NCBI RefSeq assembly: GCF_016786325.1
Contig: NZ_JADWYU010000182.1
Coordinates: 1-32,376 of the forward strand
Origin: Frankia nepalensis
GTDB taxonomy: Bacteria; Actinomycetota; Actinomycetes; Frankiales; Frankiaceae
Length of the DNA: 32,376 bases
Direction: 5' to 3'
Position 1 is the first letter of the stretch. Each line of letters starts with the position of its first letter. Made by a program: the position numbers and the translations under genes. Shown here in pieces: positions 19,788-28,206 of this stretch. Under the pieces are notes generated by a model, which did not search any database, was not told the origin of the DNA, and saw only the letters and a list, made by a program, of their open reading frames with translations.

Positions 19788-22700
19788 TTACGCCGGCCCT
19801 CCCACCCCATTTCGTCGCGGGTCCGACGGGGAGGTCGCCCCGAGCCGCTGCCGGGCGGCCGTCAGGTAGAGCCGGACCGTGCGCGGCGTCAGGAACAGCG
19901 CCTCGGCGATCTCACTCTCGCTGGCGCCGGCGAGGTGCCTCGTCACGATCTGCCGCTCGGTGAAGGTGAGGGTGGCGGCGGTGGGCGCCCGCGGGGCGAG
20001 CGGCTCGCCAGCCTCGGCCAGGTGCCCCGCGACCTGCCGGTACAGCCCGGCCGCGCCGCACCGCCACGCCAGCTCGGCGGCGCGGCCGAGCATCGGCACG
20101 GCCTGTGCCGGCGGGCTGAGCATGGCCAGCGCCCGCAGGGCGCGCGCGTGCTCCAGGCGCGCCCACGTCGGCTCGAGTGCCGCCGCCGCCTCCCGCAGCT
20201 CGGCGAGCCCGTCCGCGCCCCGCAGCTCACCCAGCACCCGCAGGGTCCGGCCCACCGCGATGGGCGCTCCCCAGGCCCGGGCCAACGCGAGCTCGTCCTC
20301 CACCAGCGCGACGGCCTCCTCGTGCCGGCCGAGGCCGGCCAGCGCCCGCGCCCGCAGCGACCGCCACGGCCGCCACGCCGGGTTGCGGACGCGGGCCATC
20401 ACCGCGCGGACCTCCTCGACGCTCGCCAGTGCCTCCTCGTGGCGGCCCTCCGCCACGAGGAGGCGGGCGTGCATCTCCCCGAACAGCCGCGCGCCCTCGG
20501 CGAACCGGGACTCATGGTGAACGCGGTCCACCAGGGCGCGGGCCGCCGCCAGGTCGCCCTGGTCGACCAGCACCCCGATCGCGTAGGAGTCGCTGTATCC
20601 CGTGCCGAACGGCATACCCCAGACCTGCGACTGCTCGGTGACGATCTGGAACGACTGGCGCGCCTCGCGCAGCTCGCCCCGCTCCCACTCGAGGTGGCCG
20701 CGCCACAGGTGGGTCGCCAGCGCGCCGAACACGGTGCCGCGCTGGTAGGAGTGGGACAGCCCGTCGTCCCACATCGCCTCGGTCTCCTCGCCGGCCAGGA
20801 GCAGGACGACGCCGGCGACCGCCCACAGCAGCCCGATGTCCACCCGGGTGAGCACGCCGTCGCCGTTGGCGAAGCGCGCGAGCTCGATCGCCTTCGCCCG
20901 GTCGGTGCCGTCGACCACCCGTTCCCAGGCGAGCGCGGCGGCGAGCATCCGGGCACCGGGCCCGTCACCGGCCACGGCCGGCTCGGGACCCCGTCGCCAG
21001 ATCCCCGGGTCGAGGTCGTGCATGTAGCCGCCGATCCGGGCGAGGCCGAGCAGGCCCTGCCGTTCGTCGTCGAGCCCCGGGGGCAGCTCCGCGACGGCCT
21101 GGAGGGCGAACCGGGTGGCCTCCCCCGGCGTGCCCGCGAAGACCAGCGTCCTCGCCAGCATCTGCCCCACCTGTGCCCGCTGCGCCCCGGGCTCCAGCGC
21201 CTCGTATGCCTCCGCGAGGTGGGGGACCGCCGCGACCCCCTTGCTGATCGCCTCCACCCGCCCGAGGTCGACGAGCAGGAGCGCCCGCACCGTCGGCTCC
21301 TGCTGCTCCTGCAGCGCCCGGACCAGGTAGGTCGCGGCGGCGTCGGGAGCGCCGCGGTCGCTCGCCCTGTTCGCCGCCTGGCGCAGGACCTCGATCACCC
21401 ACGGGTCGCTGCGGTGCGGGACCTGGAGCAGGTGCGCCGCGACCTGTTCGGGGGTGGCGCCGGTCTCGTGCAGGACGCGGGCGGCCCGGTCGTGATGCAG
21501 CTGCCGCTCGCCGGGCGGAAGGTCACGGTAGACGGCGTCGGCGACGAGGGGGTGCACGAAACCGAGCGGATACTCGTCGCGCAGCACCTCGGCCCGCGCG
21601 AGCGTGCCGACGGCGGCCGCCGCGCCGGCCTCGGACAGGCCGGCCAGGGCGGCGACGATGGGCAGCGCCGCCCCGTTCCCCAGGATCGCGATCCACCGGG
21701 CGACGGCTGTGCTCTCCTGCGCCAGCCGGGCCAGCCGCATCAGGACCAGGCTGGACACGGCCCGCGAGCCGATCGCCCGGACGGTGTCGGCATGCGTGGC
21801 GTCGGGCCGCACGCCCTCGGCCTGCAGCGCGCGCAGCAGCTGCCGCAGCAGCAGCGGGTTGCCCGCGGTGGTCCGGTGACAGGCCGCGACGAACGCGTCC
21901 TCCGCCGCGTCGCCGAGCCGGCCGCGGACGAGGTCCGCGACACCGGCCGCGGTGAGCGGACCAGGGCCGATCAGCACGGTGCCCGGGTCGTGGGTCAGCT
22001 CGGCGAGCAGGCCCTCGTCGTCGTGTGGCTCGCCGGTGCGCAGCGTGGCGACGATCAGTATGGGCAGGCCTTCCGCCCGGCGCACCAGGTAGGACAGGAA
22101 CCGCAGCGACGCGCTGTCGCACCACTGCAGGTCGTCGATGGCGAGCATGACCGGCCCGTCCGCGGCCAGCCGGACGGTCAGCCAGTACAGGCCGTGCAAC
22201 ACGGCCAGCGATCCGTCGGCGCGCTGTGGGGAGCCGGCCGCGGGGCCGAGCGGCGCGACGGCCTCGGCCGGGGTGGCCGGCTCGACGTCGAACACCATGG
22301 CCGCGCGCGCCGCCGCGCCGGCGAGGAGATCCTGGCCGGGTGGCGGCGCGGCGACCGCCGCCTCGAAGAGCTGGCGCACGGCACCGAACCCGTACTCCTT
22401 CTCCAGCTGGCTGCCCCGAGCGGTGAAGATCCGGGCGGTGTGGGTGGCGGCGAGGCGACGCGCCTCCGCCAGCAGCCGGGTCTTGCCGATCCCGGCGGGT
22501 CCCTCGATGACCACCAGCCGTGCCTGGCCGTCGCGGGCGTCGGCGACGCACGCCGCGAGCTCGGCGACCTCACGGTCGCGGTCGACCAGGCTGTCCGGCC
22601 CTGACGACCGGGCGGCGGGCACCAGATCCGGCCGCGCGGGCGCCGCCATGGCCGCCGGCGCTGGCACCGGGGCGGATGCCGCTACCAGGGAGGGGGACGT

Positions 22701-23537
22701 CGGTACCAGGGAGGGGGCGTGGCTGAGCACCTCGGCTTCCAGGGCGCGCAGCGCCGGCCCCGGGTCCACCCCGAGCTCGTCCGCGAGAACGGCCCGCGCC
22801 CGGCGCAACGCCCCGAGCGCGTCCCCCTGCCGGTGCGAGCGGTAGAGCGCCAGGACGAGCAGCCGCCACCGTTCCTCCCGCAGCGGTTGCTCGGCGACCA
22901 GCGCCTCGATCTCGGGCACCACCACCGCGGTCTCGCCGCAGCCGAGGCGGGCCTCGACCAGCTGTTCGCGGGCCACCTCCCGCAGCTCGGTCAGCCGGGC
23001 CACCTCCGCCACGGTCCATGACTCGTCCCGGTACTCGGCGAACGCCGGGCCACGCCACAACTCCAGCGCGTCGACCAGGGTGGCGACGCGCCCCGCGGGG
23101 TCGGCGCCGGTGCTGGCCCGGCGCACCAGCTGTTCGAACCGCCAGGCGTCCACCACGTCGGGACCGACCGTCAGCGCGTAGCCCGGACCCATCCGGACGA
23201 TGACCGAGCCGCGGGACCGGGCATCGCGATCCGGCTCGATCCGGCGCCGCAGATGGGAGACATAGGACTGGAGGGCGCCAGTCGCGCCCGGCGGCGGCTG
23301 GTTTTCCCAGAGCAGGTCGATCAGCCGGTTGGCGGGAACGGCGTCGCCGCGGGCCAGCACGAGCAGACCGAGCACCGCGCGCTGGCGCCGGCCGCCGACG
23401 TCGAGGGCGACGCCATCGCGGCTGACGGTCAGGTCACCCAGGACGTTGATCCGGAGCGTCTCGTCCGCCGGACCTCGGCCCGCGACGCGGGCGGGGTCGG
23501 CGGAGCCGCCTGTGGAACTGTCGGCACCCCCCACCAC
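19788..23537 (-). CDS. Hybrid SARP-BTAD-ATPase-LuxR transcriptional regulator
   Basis: This is a 1249-residue regulator with four parts. A SARP/OmpR-type winged helix (about 28-123) carries LRINVLGDLTVSRDG and ALQSYVSHLRRRIEP. A BTAD domain (about 130-270) includes DALELWRGPAFAEY and ALYRSHRQGDALGALRRAR. An ATPase module has Walker A GPAGIGKT (346-353) and Walker B VMLAIDDLQWCD (463-474), followed by a long helical-repeat region like that of LAL regulators. A C-terminal LuxR-type HTH begins near 1190 (LTFTERQIVTRHLAG, LTPRTVRLYLTAARQRLGA). AfsR-type proteins have SARP plus ATPase, and LAL proteins have ATPase plus LuxR HTH; this protein has both DNA-binding ends. GTG 23537 is preceded by GGGGGA five to six bases away. 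It is divergent from the FAD oxidoreductase, and direct-repeat arrays fitting a SARP lie upstream of that gene and the cyclase gene. Confidence 0.93.
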   Translation of the reverse strand: MVGGADSSTGGSADPARVAGRGPADETLRINVLGDLTVSRDGVALDVGGRRQRAVLGLLVLARGDAVPANRLIDLLWENQPPPGATGALQSYVSHLRRRIEPDRDARSRGSVIVRMGPGYALTVGPDVVDAWRFEQLVRRASTGADPAGRVATLVDALELWRGPAFAEYRDESWTVAEVARLTELREVAREQLVEARLGCGETAVVVPEIEALVAEQPLREERWRLLVLALYRSHRQGDALGALRRARAVLADELGVDPGPALRALEAEVLSHAPSLVPTSPSLVAASAPVPAPAAMAAPARPDLVPAARSSGPDSLVDRDREVAELAACVADARDGQARLVVIEGPAGIGKTRLLAEARRLAATHTARIFTARGSQLEKEYGFGAVRQLFEAAVAAPPPGQDLLAGAAARAAMVFDVEPATPAEAVAPLGPAAGSPQRADGSLAVLHGLYWLTVRLAADGPVMLAIDDLQWCDSASLRFLSYLVRRAEGLPILIVATLRTGEPHDDEGLLAELTHDPGTVLIGPGPLTAAGVADLVRGRLGDAAEDAFVAACHRTTAGNPLLLRQLLRALQAEGVRPDATHADTVRAIGSRAVSSLVLMRLARLAQESTAVARWIAILGNGAALPIVAALAGLSEAGAAAAVGTLARAEVLRDEYPLGFVHPLVADAVYRDLPPGERQLHHDRAARVLHETGATPEQVAAHLLQVPHRSDPWVIEVLRQAANRASDRGAPDAAATYLVRALQEQQEPTVRALLLVDLGRVEAISKGVAAVPHLAEAYEALEPGAQRAQVGQMLARTLVFAGTPGEATRFALQAVAELPPGLDDERQGLLGLARIGGYMHDLDPGIWRRGPEPAVAGDGPGARMLAAALAWERVVDGTDRAKAIELARFANGDGVLTRVDIGLLWAVAGVVLLLAGEETEAMWDDGLSHSYQRGTVFGALATHLWRGHLEWERGELREARQSFQIVTEQSQVWGMPFGTGYSDSYAIGVLVDQGDLAAARALVDRVHHESRFAEGARLFGEMHARLLVAEGRHEEALASVEEVRAVMARVRNPAWRPWRSLRARALAGLGRHEEAVALVEDELALARAWGAPIAVGRTLRVLGELRGADGLAELREAAAALEPTWARLEHARALRALAMLSPPAQAVPMLGRAAELAWRCGAAGLYRQVAGHLAEAGEPLAPRAPTAATLTFTERQIVTRHLAGASESEIAEALFLTPRTVRLYLTAARQRLGATSPSDPRRNGVGGPA

Positions 23538-23700
23538 GGTTTCCCCCTTTTACACCCCTCTACGCCGGGTGGCTGGCGCATACGGCCGAATTATGTACGA
23601 CAGTCCGCAGGTCAGGTCGCTGGCTGGCCCCATCACACCGCCGCGGCCGGCCGCCTGGCCGGCCGGCGAGGCGAGCAGCGCCCGCCGGCCACGCCCGGCG

Positions 23701-23751
23701 GAGGTGACGCGGAGGTCAGCGGAGGTCAGTCGTTCGCAAGTCGTCCGCAAG
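23701..23751 (+). promoter_or_regulatory. SARP-type direct-repeat array upstream of the FAD oxidoreductase
   Basis: Five hexamers occur at near-helical spacing: GGTGAC 23703, GGTCAG 23714, GGTCAG 23724, CGCAAG 23735, CGCAAG 23746 (steps 11, 10, 11, 11). The last two units are 11-bp near-copies, TCGTTCGCAAG and TCGTCCGCAAG. SARP regulators are known to bind direct repeats spaced 11 bp. The array lies 52-102 bp before the oxidoreductase start, in the 265-bp divergent gap next to a SARP-domain gene. Confidence 0.65.
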
Positions 23752-23802
23752 GTGCCCCACGGAGGGTGGGTTGTCCGGGTGAGGACGCCGACAGGAGGGC
23801 TC

Positions 23803-25272
23803 GTGGACGAGACGCCGGGTGTATGCCCCGACCCCGGCCGGGCAGCGGCTCTGCGCGGACTCTGCGGGGGCGCGGTCCTGCTGCCCGGCGACGACGGCTA
23901 TGACGTGGCCCGCGCCGCCTGGAACCTGGCCGTCGACCAGCGCCCGGCCGCCATCGCCTACGCCGGGGACGCCGGCGAGGTCGCCGAGGTCCTGCGCGCG
24001 GCCACCGCCGCCGGCCTGCGCGTCGCGCCGCAGGGCACGGGCCACAACGCGGGCCCGCTCCCGCCCCTGAGCGAGGTGGTCCTGCTGCGTACCTCGGGAA
24101 TGGTGGGCGTCCGCGTCGACGCCGAGTCCAGGCGGGCCCGGGTACGCGCCGGCGCGCGCTGGATCGACGTCCTGGCGGCGACCGGGCCGCTTGGCCTTGG
24201 CACGCTGCACGGCAGCGGACCGGGGGTCGGCGTCGTCGGTTACTCGCTGGGCGGCGGGATCGGCTGGTACTCCAGGGCACTGGGCCTGCAGGCCAACAGC
24301 GTCACCGCGATCGACCTGGTCACCGCGGACGGCACGGCGCTGCGGGTGGACGCGGACCACGACCGTGAGCTGTTCTGGGCGCTGCGTGGCGGCGGCGGCA
24401 GCTTCGGGGTGGTCACCGCCCTCGAGTTCGCGCTCCACCCGGCGCGCCCCGCCGTCGCGGGGCTCCTCGCCTGGGACTGGAGCCGGACACACGCGGTGCT
24501 CGACCGCTGGGCGCGCTGGACCACCGACCTGCCCGACGAGGCCGCCACGTCCTTCCGGATCCAGCGGATGCCGGCCACCGGTCCGGTTCCGCCGCGGCTG
24601 CGCGGGCGCACGCTCGCGGTGGTCGGCGGCGCCCTCCTCGACCACGACGACGACGCCAGCGCGCGGCGGCTGCTCGGGCCGCTGCGCGCGCTGCGGCCCG
24701 AGGTCGACACCTTCGCCGCGACCGTCCCCCCGGGCCTGGGCCACGGCGCGGACGGTGTGGCCGGTGCCCCGGGGTCGGCCGGCGGGATCGGCTTCGGGGA
24801 CTTTGGAGGCTTTTCGGATTTCGGCGCGTTTCGTGCCCCGGCGCCGGTCATCGCCGACTCGGTGCTGCTGTCCCGGCTCCCGCCGGCCGCGGTCGACGCC
24901 TTCACCGCCGCGGCCGGCCCTGGCTCCGGCTCCACCCATGATCTCGTCGAGCTGCGGCACCTGGGCGGGGCGCTGGCGCGCCGGCCACCGGACGCCGGTT
25001 CCCTGCCGCTGGTGGACGGCCAGTTCCTGATGGTCAGCTCGACGGTCGCGGACTCCGCGGCGGCCCGCCGGCGCGGCCGGTCCGAGGCGCGCGGGATCGT
25101 CGCGGCGCTGCACCCATACGCCAGCGGCACATCCTGCCTCAATTTCACGACGCGCCAGGTGGATGTCAGCACCGGCTACCAGCCGGAGTCCTGGTCACGG
25201 CTGCGTGCCATGCGACGCGCCGTCGACCCGGCCGAACTGCTGGTCGCCAACCATCCGGTGCCACCGTCCTGA
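23803..25272 (+). CDS. FAD-dependent oxidoreductase, berberine-bridge-enzyme (PCMH/BBE) family
   Basis: This 489-residue flavoprotein has an FAD-binding PCMH domain: AIAYAGDAGEVAEVLRAA (50-67), RVAPQGTGHNAGPL with His81 in the position used for 8-alpha-histidyl FAD linkage, and GVGVVGYSLGGGIGWYSRALGL (141-162). The second covalent link in bicovalent members, a Cys before the VGVxG segment, is absent (GSGPGVGVVG), so at most one covalent bond is expected. The C-terminus (SCLNFTT, then WSRLRAMRRAVDP) matches the BBE domain. A short Gly/Phe/Asp-rich insert (GFGDFGGFSDFGAF) sits around 24790-24830. GTG 23803 has AGGAGGG four bases upstream. The substrate is unknown; relatives oxidise sugars, alkaloids or antibiotic intermediates. 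It is probably controlled by the divergent hybrid regulator. Confidence 0.9.
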   Translation: MDETPGVCPDPGRAAALRGLCGGAVLLPGDDGYDVARAAWNLAVDQRPAAIAYAGDAGEVAEVLRAATAAGLRVAPQGTGHNAGPLPPLSEVVLLRTSGMVGVRVDAESRRARVRAGARWIDVLAATGPLGLGTLHGSGPGVGVVGYSLGGGIGWYSRALGLQANSVTAIDLVTADGTALRVDADHDRELFWALRGGGGSFGVVTALEFALHPARPAVAGLLAWDWSRTHAVLDRWARWTTDLPDEAATSFRIQRMPATGPVPPRLRGRTLAVVGGALLDHDDDASARRLLGPLRALRPEVDTFAATVPPGLGHGADGVAGAPGSAGGIGFGDFGGFSDFGAFRAPAPVIADSVLLSRLPPAAVDAFTAAAGPGSGSTHDLVELRHLGGALARRPPDAGSLPLVDGQFLMVSSTVADSAAARRRGRSEARGIVAALHPYASGTSCLNFTTRQVDVSTGYQPESWSRLRAMRRAVDPAELLVANHPVPPS

Positions 25273-25301
25273 GAGCCAGGGCCAGGGCCGGGGACGAAGC
25301 T

Positions 25302-25350
25302 GGTCAGTCGCCCGCAAGGCGGCCACAACCGGCCGCAAGCTGACGTCAAG
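25302..25350 (+). promoter_or_regulatory. SARP-type direct-repeat array upstream of the cyclase gene
   Basis: Hexamers GGTCAG 25302, CGCAAG 25313, CACAAC 25324, CGCAAG 25334 and GTCAAG 25345 are stepped by 11, 11, 10 and 11 bp. The first 17 bp match the oxidoreductase array at all but two positions (GGTCAGTCG-NN-CGCAAG). It lies 110-158 bp before the cyclase start. Confidence 0.6.
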
Positions 25351-25459
25351 CGCCTACCAGCACTGTCGATGTCGACCGACCCAGGTCGCCGCCACGCCGC
25401 ATCGACCGCATCGACCCGTCCATCCGGACAAGGCTTGCTGAGGAAGGCTGGATAGCACT

Positions 25460-26320
25460 GTGGACACCACGCTCGCACCGCCGTCCGCGTCCACCGCGCC
25501 CACCGCGCCGTCCACGCTGGTGGTCGAACGCCTGGTGCTCACCGTGCTGATGTCCGACATCCGGGGCTACACCGGCATCGCCGAACGCACCGACCCGGTG
25601 GTGCTCGCCGGTCAGCTCGACGCGCACCGGCGCGAGATGGCCGTGGCGATCCGCGACGCCGGCGGCACCATCGTGCAGTACGCCGGCGACGCCGTACTGG
25701 CGGTGTTCGGCGCCCCGGCACCGCTGGTGGGCCACGAGCGGCTGGCCTGCCAGGCGGCCGCCGCCATGCACGCCCGGCAGCGGGCGCTCGACGACGTCTG
25801 GGCCGCGCGGGGCTTCGAGCCGTTCGGGCTCGGCATCGGCGTGGCCACGGGCGTGGTCGCGGCGGCCGTCCTCGGAAGCGACGACCACCTCGAGTACTCC
25901 GTCGTCGGCGACACGGTGAACCTTGCTCAGCGTCTGCAGACCATGGCCCGCCGACCGGGCACGACGGTCGTGTCCGCCGCGACCGCGGCCGCGGCCGGCC
26001 TGTCCGGTGCCGGCGTCGTCGAGCTGGCACCCACGACCGTCAAGGGCCGGGTCGGTCTGGTCCGCGCGTTCCGGCTCCAGGACCCGGGCACGCGGGCGTC
26101 GTCGCCCGCCGTCCGCGCGGGTACCCCACCGGTCTCGGCCGGTGACCTGTCAGGGGCATCGCGGCGCCCGCGGTCGTCGACCCCGGTCGCCTGCTCAGGA
26201 GCTGGCCGGGGCCCCGCCCACCAGCCCGCCCACCAGCCCGACCGGCTGATTGGTGGCCGCCGCGAAACGCCGGACCCGGAAGTCCCGCCGCGGCGGCGTT
26301 CCGCGCTGGCGCCTCGGTGA
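25460..26320 (+). CDS. Class III adenylate/guanylate cyclase-domain protein
   Basis: This 286-residue protein has one class III cyclase catalytic domain (about 22-205) and no visible sensor domain or membrane segment, so it is probably cytosolic. Both metal-binding aspartates are present: Asp33 in LMSDIRGYT and Asp77 in YAGDAVLAVFG. So are the transition-state residues Asn154 and Arg158 in VVGDTVNLAQRLQ. The purine-specifying Lys position (three before the GD) is Gln73, and the second specificity position, before VVGD, is Ser147, so the nucleotide used is uncertain. The C-terminal 80 residues are low-complexity, Pro/Arg-rich. The start is GTG 25460, with AGGAAGG a rather long 12 bases upstream. 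The SARP-type array upstream suggests coregulation with the oxidoreductase. Confidence 0.88.
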   Translation: MDTTLAPPSASTAPTAPSTLVVERLVLTVLMSDIRGYTGIAERTDPVVLAGQLDAHRREMAVAIRDAGGTIVQYAGDAVLAVFGAPAPLVGHERLACQAAAAMHARQRALDDVWAARGFEPFGLGIGVATGVVAAAVLGSDDHLEYSVVGDTVNLAQRLQTMARRPGTTVVSAATAAAAGLSGAGVVELAPTTVKGRVGLVRAFRLQDPGTRASSPAVRAGTPPVSAGDLSGASRRPRSSTPVACSGAGRGPAHQPAHQPDRLIGGRRETPDPEVPPRRRSALAPR

Positions 26321-26392
26321 ATGTCCGGCGGCTCGGTGAATGTCCCGGGGCTCGTGCCGAGGGCCGGGGCGTAGCGTGGGCAGGGGAAGGTT

Positions 26393-26426
26393 GTTACTTT
26401 CTGGCAGTCGTTACTTTCTGGTAATG
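26393..26426 (+). promoter_or_regulatory. 17-bp tandem repeat in the aldehyde dehydrogenase promoter region
   Basis: GTTACTTTCTGG occurs at 26393-26404 and 26410-26421, with similar following bases (CAGTC, TAATG). It is an AT-rich island 60-93 bp before the start codon, and TTAC-TTTCTG-GTAA at 26411-26424 is a small dyad. A second short repeat, GGTGGCGCT, follows (near 26427 and 26443). This is a candidate activator or repressor site. Confidence 0.55.
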
Positions 26427-26485
26427 GTGGCGCTCTGGTAGTGGTGGCGCTGTCGGGCCGTGATCGCCGCCTGTCTGGAGGATCC

Positions 26486-28099
26486 ATGACCACCACGACG
26501 CCCGCGGACACGGCGGCCACGCCCGCGCCTCGTGGATCCGCGGCCGTGCCCGCCGCGCTCGCGCGGCGGCTCGATCCGGCGCTGATCCAGCGCCTGGTCG
26601 ACGGGCTCGTCGCGAGTGGGGACGAGATCCAGATCCCCGCGCCGTTCACCGGGGAACCGCTCGTCACGCTGGCGCGCTCGACCTCCGACGACGTCGCCGC
26701 CGCCTACGCCGCCGCGCGTGCCGCGCGGGCCGACTGGGCGGCAAGGCCGGCCCGCGCGCGGGCCGCGGTGCTGGTGCGGCTGCACGACCTGGTCCTGCGA
26801 CGGCAGGCCGAGATCCTCGACATCCTGCAGTGGGAGACGGGCAAGGCCCGCGCGCACGCCGTCGAGGAGGTGCTGGAGGTCGCGGCCTGCGCGCTGCACT
26901 TCGGTCGCCACGCCCCGAAGCTGCTCGCGCCGCGCCGCCGGCCGGGGGCCTTCCCGGTGCTCACCCGGGCCGTCGAGGCGCGCCGGCCCAAGGGCGTCGT
27001 CTGCGTGATCACGCCGTGGAACTATCCGCTCGCGCTGTCGGACGACGTGCTGCCCGCGCTGGTCGCGGGCAACGCGGTGGTGCACAAGCCGGACACGCAG
27101 ACGGCGCTGTCGGCGCTGTGGCTGCGCGCGCTCGCGGTCGAGGCGGGCCTGCCACCGGCGCTGTGGCAGGTGGTGGCCGGTGACCCGGCGACGGTCGGCG
27201 ACCCGCTGATCGACGGGGCGGACTTCGTCGCGTTCACCGGCTCGACGGCGGCCGGCCGGGCGATCGCGGCGCGTGCCGGCGAACGGCTGATCGGCTGCTC
27301 GCTGGAGCTCGGCGGGAAGAACCCGATGGTCGTGCTCGCGGACGCCGACCCCGAGAAGGCCGCGAAGGGGGCCGTCCGGGCCTGCTTCACCAACGCGGGC
27401 CAGCTCTGCATCTCGATCGAGCGGATCTACGTCGACCGGTCCGTGTACGACGCGTTCGTGACCGCCTTCGTCGCGGCGGTCGGGCGGGTACGGCTCGGGG
27501 CCGCGCTCGACTTCACCCACGACCTGGGCTCGCTGACCTATCAGCGCCAGCTCGACACGGTCCGCGCGCACATCGGCGACGCGGTCGCGAAGGGGGCGAC
27601 GCTGCTGGCCGGCGGCAAGCCCCGGCCCGACCTGGGCCCGCTGTTCCACGAGCCGACCGTGCTCACCGACGTCACGCCCGAGATGGACCTCTACCGCGCG
27701 GAGACGTTCGGCCCGGTCGTCTCGATCTACCCGGTGGACGGCGACGAGGCGGCGGTCGCGGCGGCCAATGACACCGAGTACGGCCTGAACGCCAGCGTCT
27801 GGAGCCGCGACACCGGCCACGCCCGGGCCGTCGCCACCCGGATCGAGGCCGGCACGGTCAACATCAACGAGGGCTACGCTTCGGCCTACGGCTCGCAGGG
27901 CGCGCCGATGGGCGGCATGAAGGCCTCCGGTCTCGGCCGGCGCCACGGCGACGAGGGCCTGCTCAAGCTCACCGAGACGCAGACCGTCGCCAGCCAGCAC
28001 CTCCTCGGCTTCGAGCCGCCCGCGTTCCTCGGAACCGAGCGCTACGCCGCCCTGCTCAGCCGCACCCTCCTCACCCTCAAACGCCTCCACGTCCGCTGA
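26486..28099 (+). CDS. NAD(P)+-dependent aldehyde dehydrogenase, succinate-semialdehyde dehydrogenase-like
   Basis: This 537-residue ALDH-superfamily enzyme oxidises an aldehyde to the acid. Catalytic residues are visible: Asn179 in ITPWNYPLAL, Glu274 in LELGGKNP and nucleophile Cys308 in NAGQLCIS. The cofactor loop is AFTGSTAAGRAI. Length and sequence style (RRPKGVVCVITPWNYP, the GGMKASGLGRRHGDEGLL ending) resemble the actinobacterial GabD2 group, annotated as succinate-semialdehyde dehydrogenase. True substrates of this group are often broader. ATG 26486 has GGAGGA just upstream. It converges with the CoA-transferase gene across 107 bp. Confidence 0.9.
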   Translation: MTTTTPADTAATPAPRGSAAVPAALARRLDPALIQRLVDGLVASGDEIQIPAPFTGEPLVTLARSTSDDVAAAYAAARAARADWAARPARARAAVLVRLHDLVLRRQAEILDILQWETGKARAHAVEEVLEVAACALHFGRHAPKLLAPRRRPGAFPVLTRAVEARRPKGVVCVITPWNYPLALSDDVLPALVAGNAVVHKPDTQTALSALWLRALAVEAGLPPALWQVVAGDPATVGDPLIDGADFVAFTGSTAAGRAIAARAGERLIGCSLELGGKNPMVVLADADPEKAAKGAVRACFTNAGQLCISIERIYVDRSVYDAFVTAFVAAVGRVRLGAALDFTHDLGSLTYQRQLDTVRAHIGDAVAKGATLLAGGKPRPDLGPLFHEPTVLTDVTPEMDLYRAETFGPVVSIYPVDGDEAAVAAANDTEYGLNASVWSRDTGHARAVATRIEAGTVNINEGYASAYGSQGAPMGGMKASGLGRRHGDEGLLKLTETQTVASQHLLGFEPPAFLGTERYAALLSRTLLTLKRLHVR

Positions 28100-28114
28100 T
28101 CCGCGGACCGGGCG

Positions 28115-28136
28115 CGTCCGTGCCGTCGCGCGGACG
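28115..28136. terminator. Possible hairpin between convergent genes
   Basis: CGTCCG (28115-28120) and CGGACG (28131-28136) can pair across a 10-nt loop, 15 bp after the aldehyde dehydrogenase stop. The hairpin is short; weak call. Confidence 0.4.
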
Positions 28137-28206
28137 TGCCCCCCGCGCCCCAGACGGGCGACGACGATGTCGGGCGCTCGCGGCTCGGCCGGGCCCCGCC
28201 GGCTGG

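Noticed and set aside
19632-22604. A 990-codon plus-strand open frame opposite the hybrid regulator
   Set aside because: It mirrors the regulator coding strand, with Arg/Gly/Asp-rich composition and no recognisable motif.
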